From Clostridiaceae bacterium (GTDB lineage: Bacteria > Bacillota > Clostridia > Acetivibrionales > DTU013), in assembly GCA_012519745.1 (NCBI GenBank), contig JAAYPO010000037.1, positions 1 through 64,000 on the forward strand: a DNA stretch of 64,000 nucleotides, given 5' to 3'. The position numbers and the translations under genes were made by a program. Below, in pieces: positions 63,072 to 64,000 of this stretch. Under the pieces are notes generated by a model. It did no database searches. It was not told the DNA's origin and saw only the letters and a list, made by a program, of their open reading frames with translations. Position 1 is the stretch's first letter; every line of letters begins with the position of its first letter.

Positions 63072-64000
63072 CCCTTATCCTCCTTGCCGGCCGTATCACC
63101 GTTCCCATTCCCGTTTGTCCCGTTTCCGGACTTGTAGATACGTTCCACTACGATGCCTATGTCCTCGGCCTCGATTGAAATATCATTTATATCGCATTTG
63201 CTCATGATGTCGCCAAGTATGCTTCGAACATCGCTGCGGTGAGCCAGGAATGAAAGCCTGAAAGGATTTTCTTCAGTCGTTTTGATATCAAAGGGAGGTC
63301 TGTAGTCTGTCGCATCTGAAAAGGACACTGTTATCGCCTTGTGGGTCTGGAAGCGGTCAAAGAGATGATCCAGGCTGCCGTCGTAGATCTTCAGCCCCTC
63401 GTTGATGACTATGCACCTTTTACACAGGCTTTTGATATCATCCATGTAGTGGCTGGTCAGCAATATGGTCGTCCCTATATCCTTGTTGACCTCCCTGAGA
63501 AAGCCGCGGATCTGCTTTTGTGCCACCGCGTCAAGGCCTATCGTCGGCTCATCCAGGAACAGGATCTTTGGTGCATGGAGCAGGGCTGCTATTAGCTCCA
63601 TTTTCATCCTTTCGCCAAGTGAAAGCGTACGGACCGGTACATTCAGGTAATCCTTCACTTCAAACAGTTCTGTGAAATATGTGAGCCTGCTGCGGTACTC
63701 ACTTTCAGCTATCTCATATATCTCCCTCAGAAGCAGGAAGGTGTCGGCTGCCGAAATGTCCTGGAACAGCTGGCTTTTTTGTCCCATTACGATGGCGAAC
63801 TGCTTCTTGTAGGAGTTTTTGAGTTCGTTGGGAACGTATCCCAATACATCGATGGTTCCGCCGGTAGGGGAAATGATACCTGCCAGCATCTTCATCAGGG
63901 TCGTTTTGCCCGCTCCGTTGGGACCTATCAGCCCTACAAATTCTCCGGCATGTATTTCAAGGTCAAAATCCATTACAGCCGTCTTAATGATCTTCTCACG
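63068..64000 (-). CDS. ABC-2 exporter ATP-binding protein (second system), 5' end outside window
   Basis: ATPase with 310 residues visible. The frame stays open to the window edge, so the true start is outside and the ATG at 63973 is internal. Motifs are Walker A GPNGAGKTT, VMGQKSQLFQDISA, signature LSLGERMK, Walker B LFLDEPTIGLD and the switch His in TSHYM. It resembles the ATPase at 11270-12289 throughout. The C-terminus ends in a Gly/Asn-rich run (GNGTNGNGNGDTAGKEDKG), unlike its paralogue. It begins the second ABC-2 operon. Confidence 0.93.
   Translation of the reverse strand, partial: REKIIKTAVMDFDLEIHAGEFVGLIGPNGAGKTTLMKMLAGIISPTGGTIDVLGYVPNELKNSYKKQFAIVMGQKSQLFQDISAADTFLLLREIYEIAESEYRSRLTYFTELFEVKDYLNVPVRTLSLGERMKMELIAALLHAPKILFLDEPTIGLDAVAQKQIRGFLREVNKDIGTTILLTSHYMDDIKSLCKRCIVINEGLKIYDGSLDHLFDRFQTHKAITVSFSDATDYRPPFDIKTTEENPFRLSFLAHRSDVRSILGDIMSKCDINDISIEAEDIGIVVERIYKSGNGTNGNGNGDTAGKEDKG

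Overview
The window looks like chromosome of a low-to-mid GC, strictly anaerobic fermenter of the Bacillota, class Clostridia. Evidence: a complete [FeFe]-hydrogenase maturase set, AdhE, rubrerythrin with a rubredoxin-type reductase, many GGAGG-type ribosome binding sites, TTG starts, and clostridial families such as DUF6485, TM1266 and GPH sugar symporters. I see no rRNA, tRNA, CRISPR array, integrase or recognisable transposase. I count 53 genes, one running off the right edge. The species cannot be named from this.

Layout. 0.2-7 kb: a chemoreceptor, then an AraC-type regulator with a CUT1 sugar ABC importer (binding lipoprotein and two permeases, no ATPase) behind a promoter carrying a 21-bp-phased TAGCAA array. 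7-11 kb: rubrerythrin facing a rubredoxin-fused FAD reductase, then a DMT exporter and an FMN oxidoreductase. 11-14 kb: an ABC-2 exporter of two permeases and an ATPase. 14-20 kb: a serine hydrolase, then TM1266-hydE-hydG-hydF behind a promoter and a roughly 190-nt leader that ends in a terminator with a matching antiterminator. 20-27 kb: cupin, radical SAM, DUF6485, queG, truA, a broken metallo-hydrolase and an unusual short guaA. 27-33 kb: PilZ protein, MFS and FtsX-type transporters, a 2Fe-2S ferredoxin, a kinase-like protein. 33-37 kb: adhE with three Rex-type operators exactly 21 bp apart, and a LysR regulator. 37-46 kb: DUF2461, a lipoprotein with a stop at codon 4, an acyl-CoA synthetase, a three-gene phosphorelay, hflX, cysK. 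46-55 kb: DUF1846 protein, unknown protein, DEAD-box helicase, AEC carrier, DUF1858, a KAP-NTPase/methyltransferase fusion and a GNAT enzyme. 55-61 kb: alpha-galactoside/alpha-glucoside operon (GH13, GH36, GPH symporter). 61-64 kb: a second ABC-2 exporter paralogous to the first but with the gene order changed.

How it fits together: sugars enter by the ABC importer and the GPH symporter, and alpha-linked oligosaccharides are cut by GH36 and GH13. Reductant leaves through ethanol (AdhE) or hydrogen (hydrogenase matured by HydEFG). The adhE operators, and a weaker Rex-like site over the hyd promoter, suggest that NADH redox state sets the balance. The most unusual features are the attenuator-like hyd leader, the phased operator arrays, a pair of palindromic intergenic elements 15 kb apart, the GMP synthase with a shortened and catalytically dead glutaminase domain, the hexapeptide-repeat insertion in HydF, and the KAP-methyltransferase fusion.
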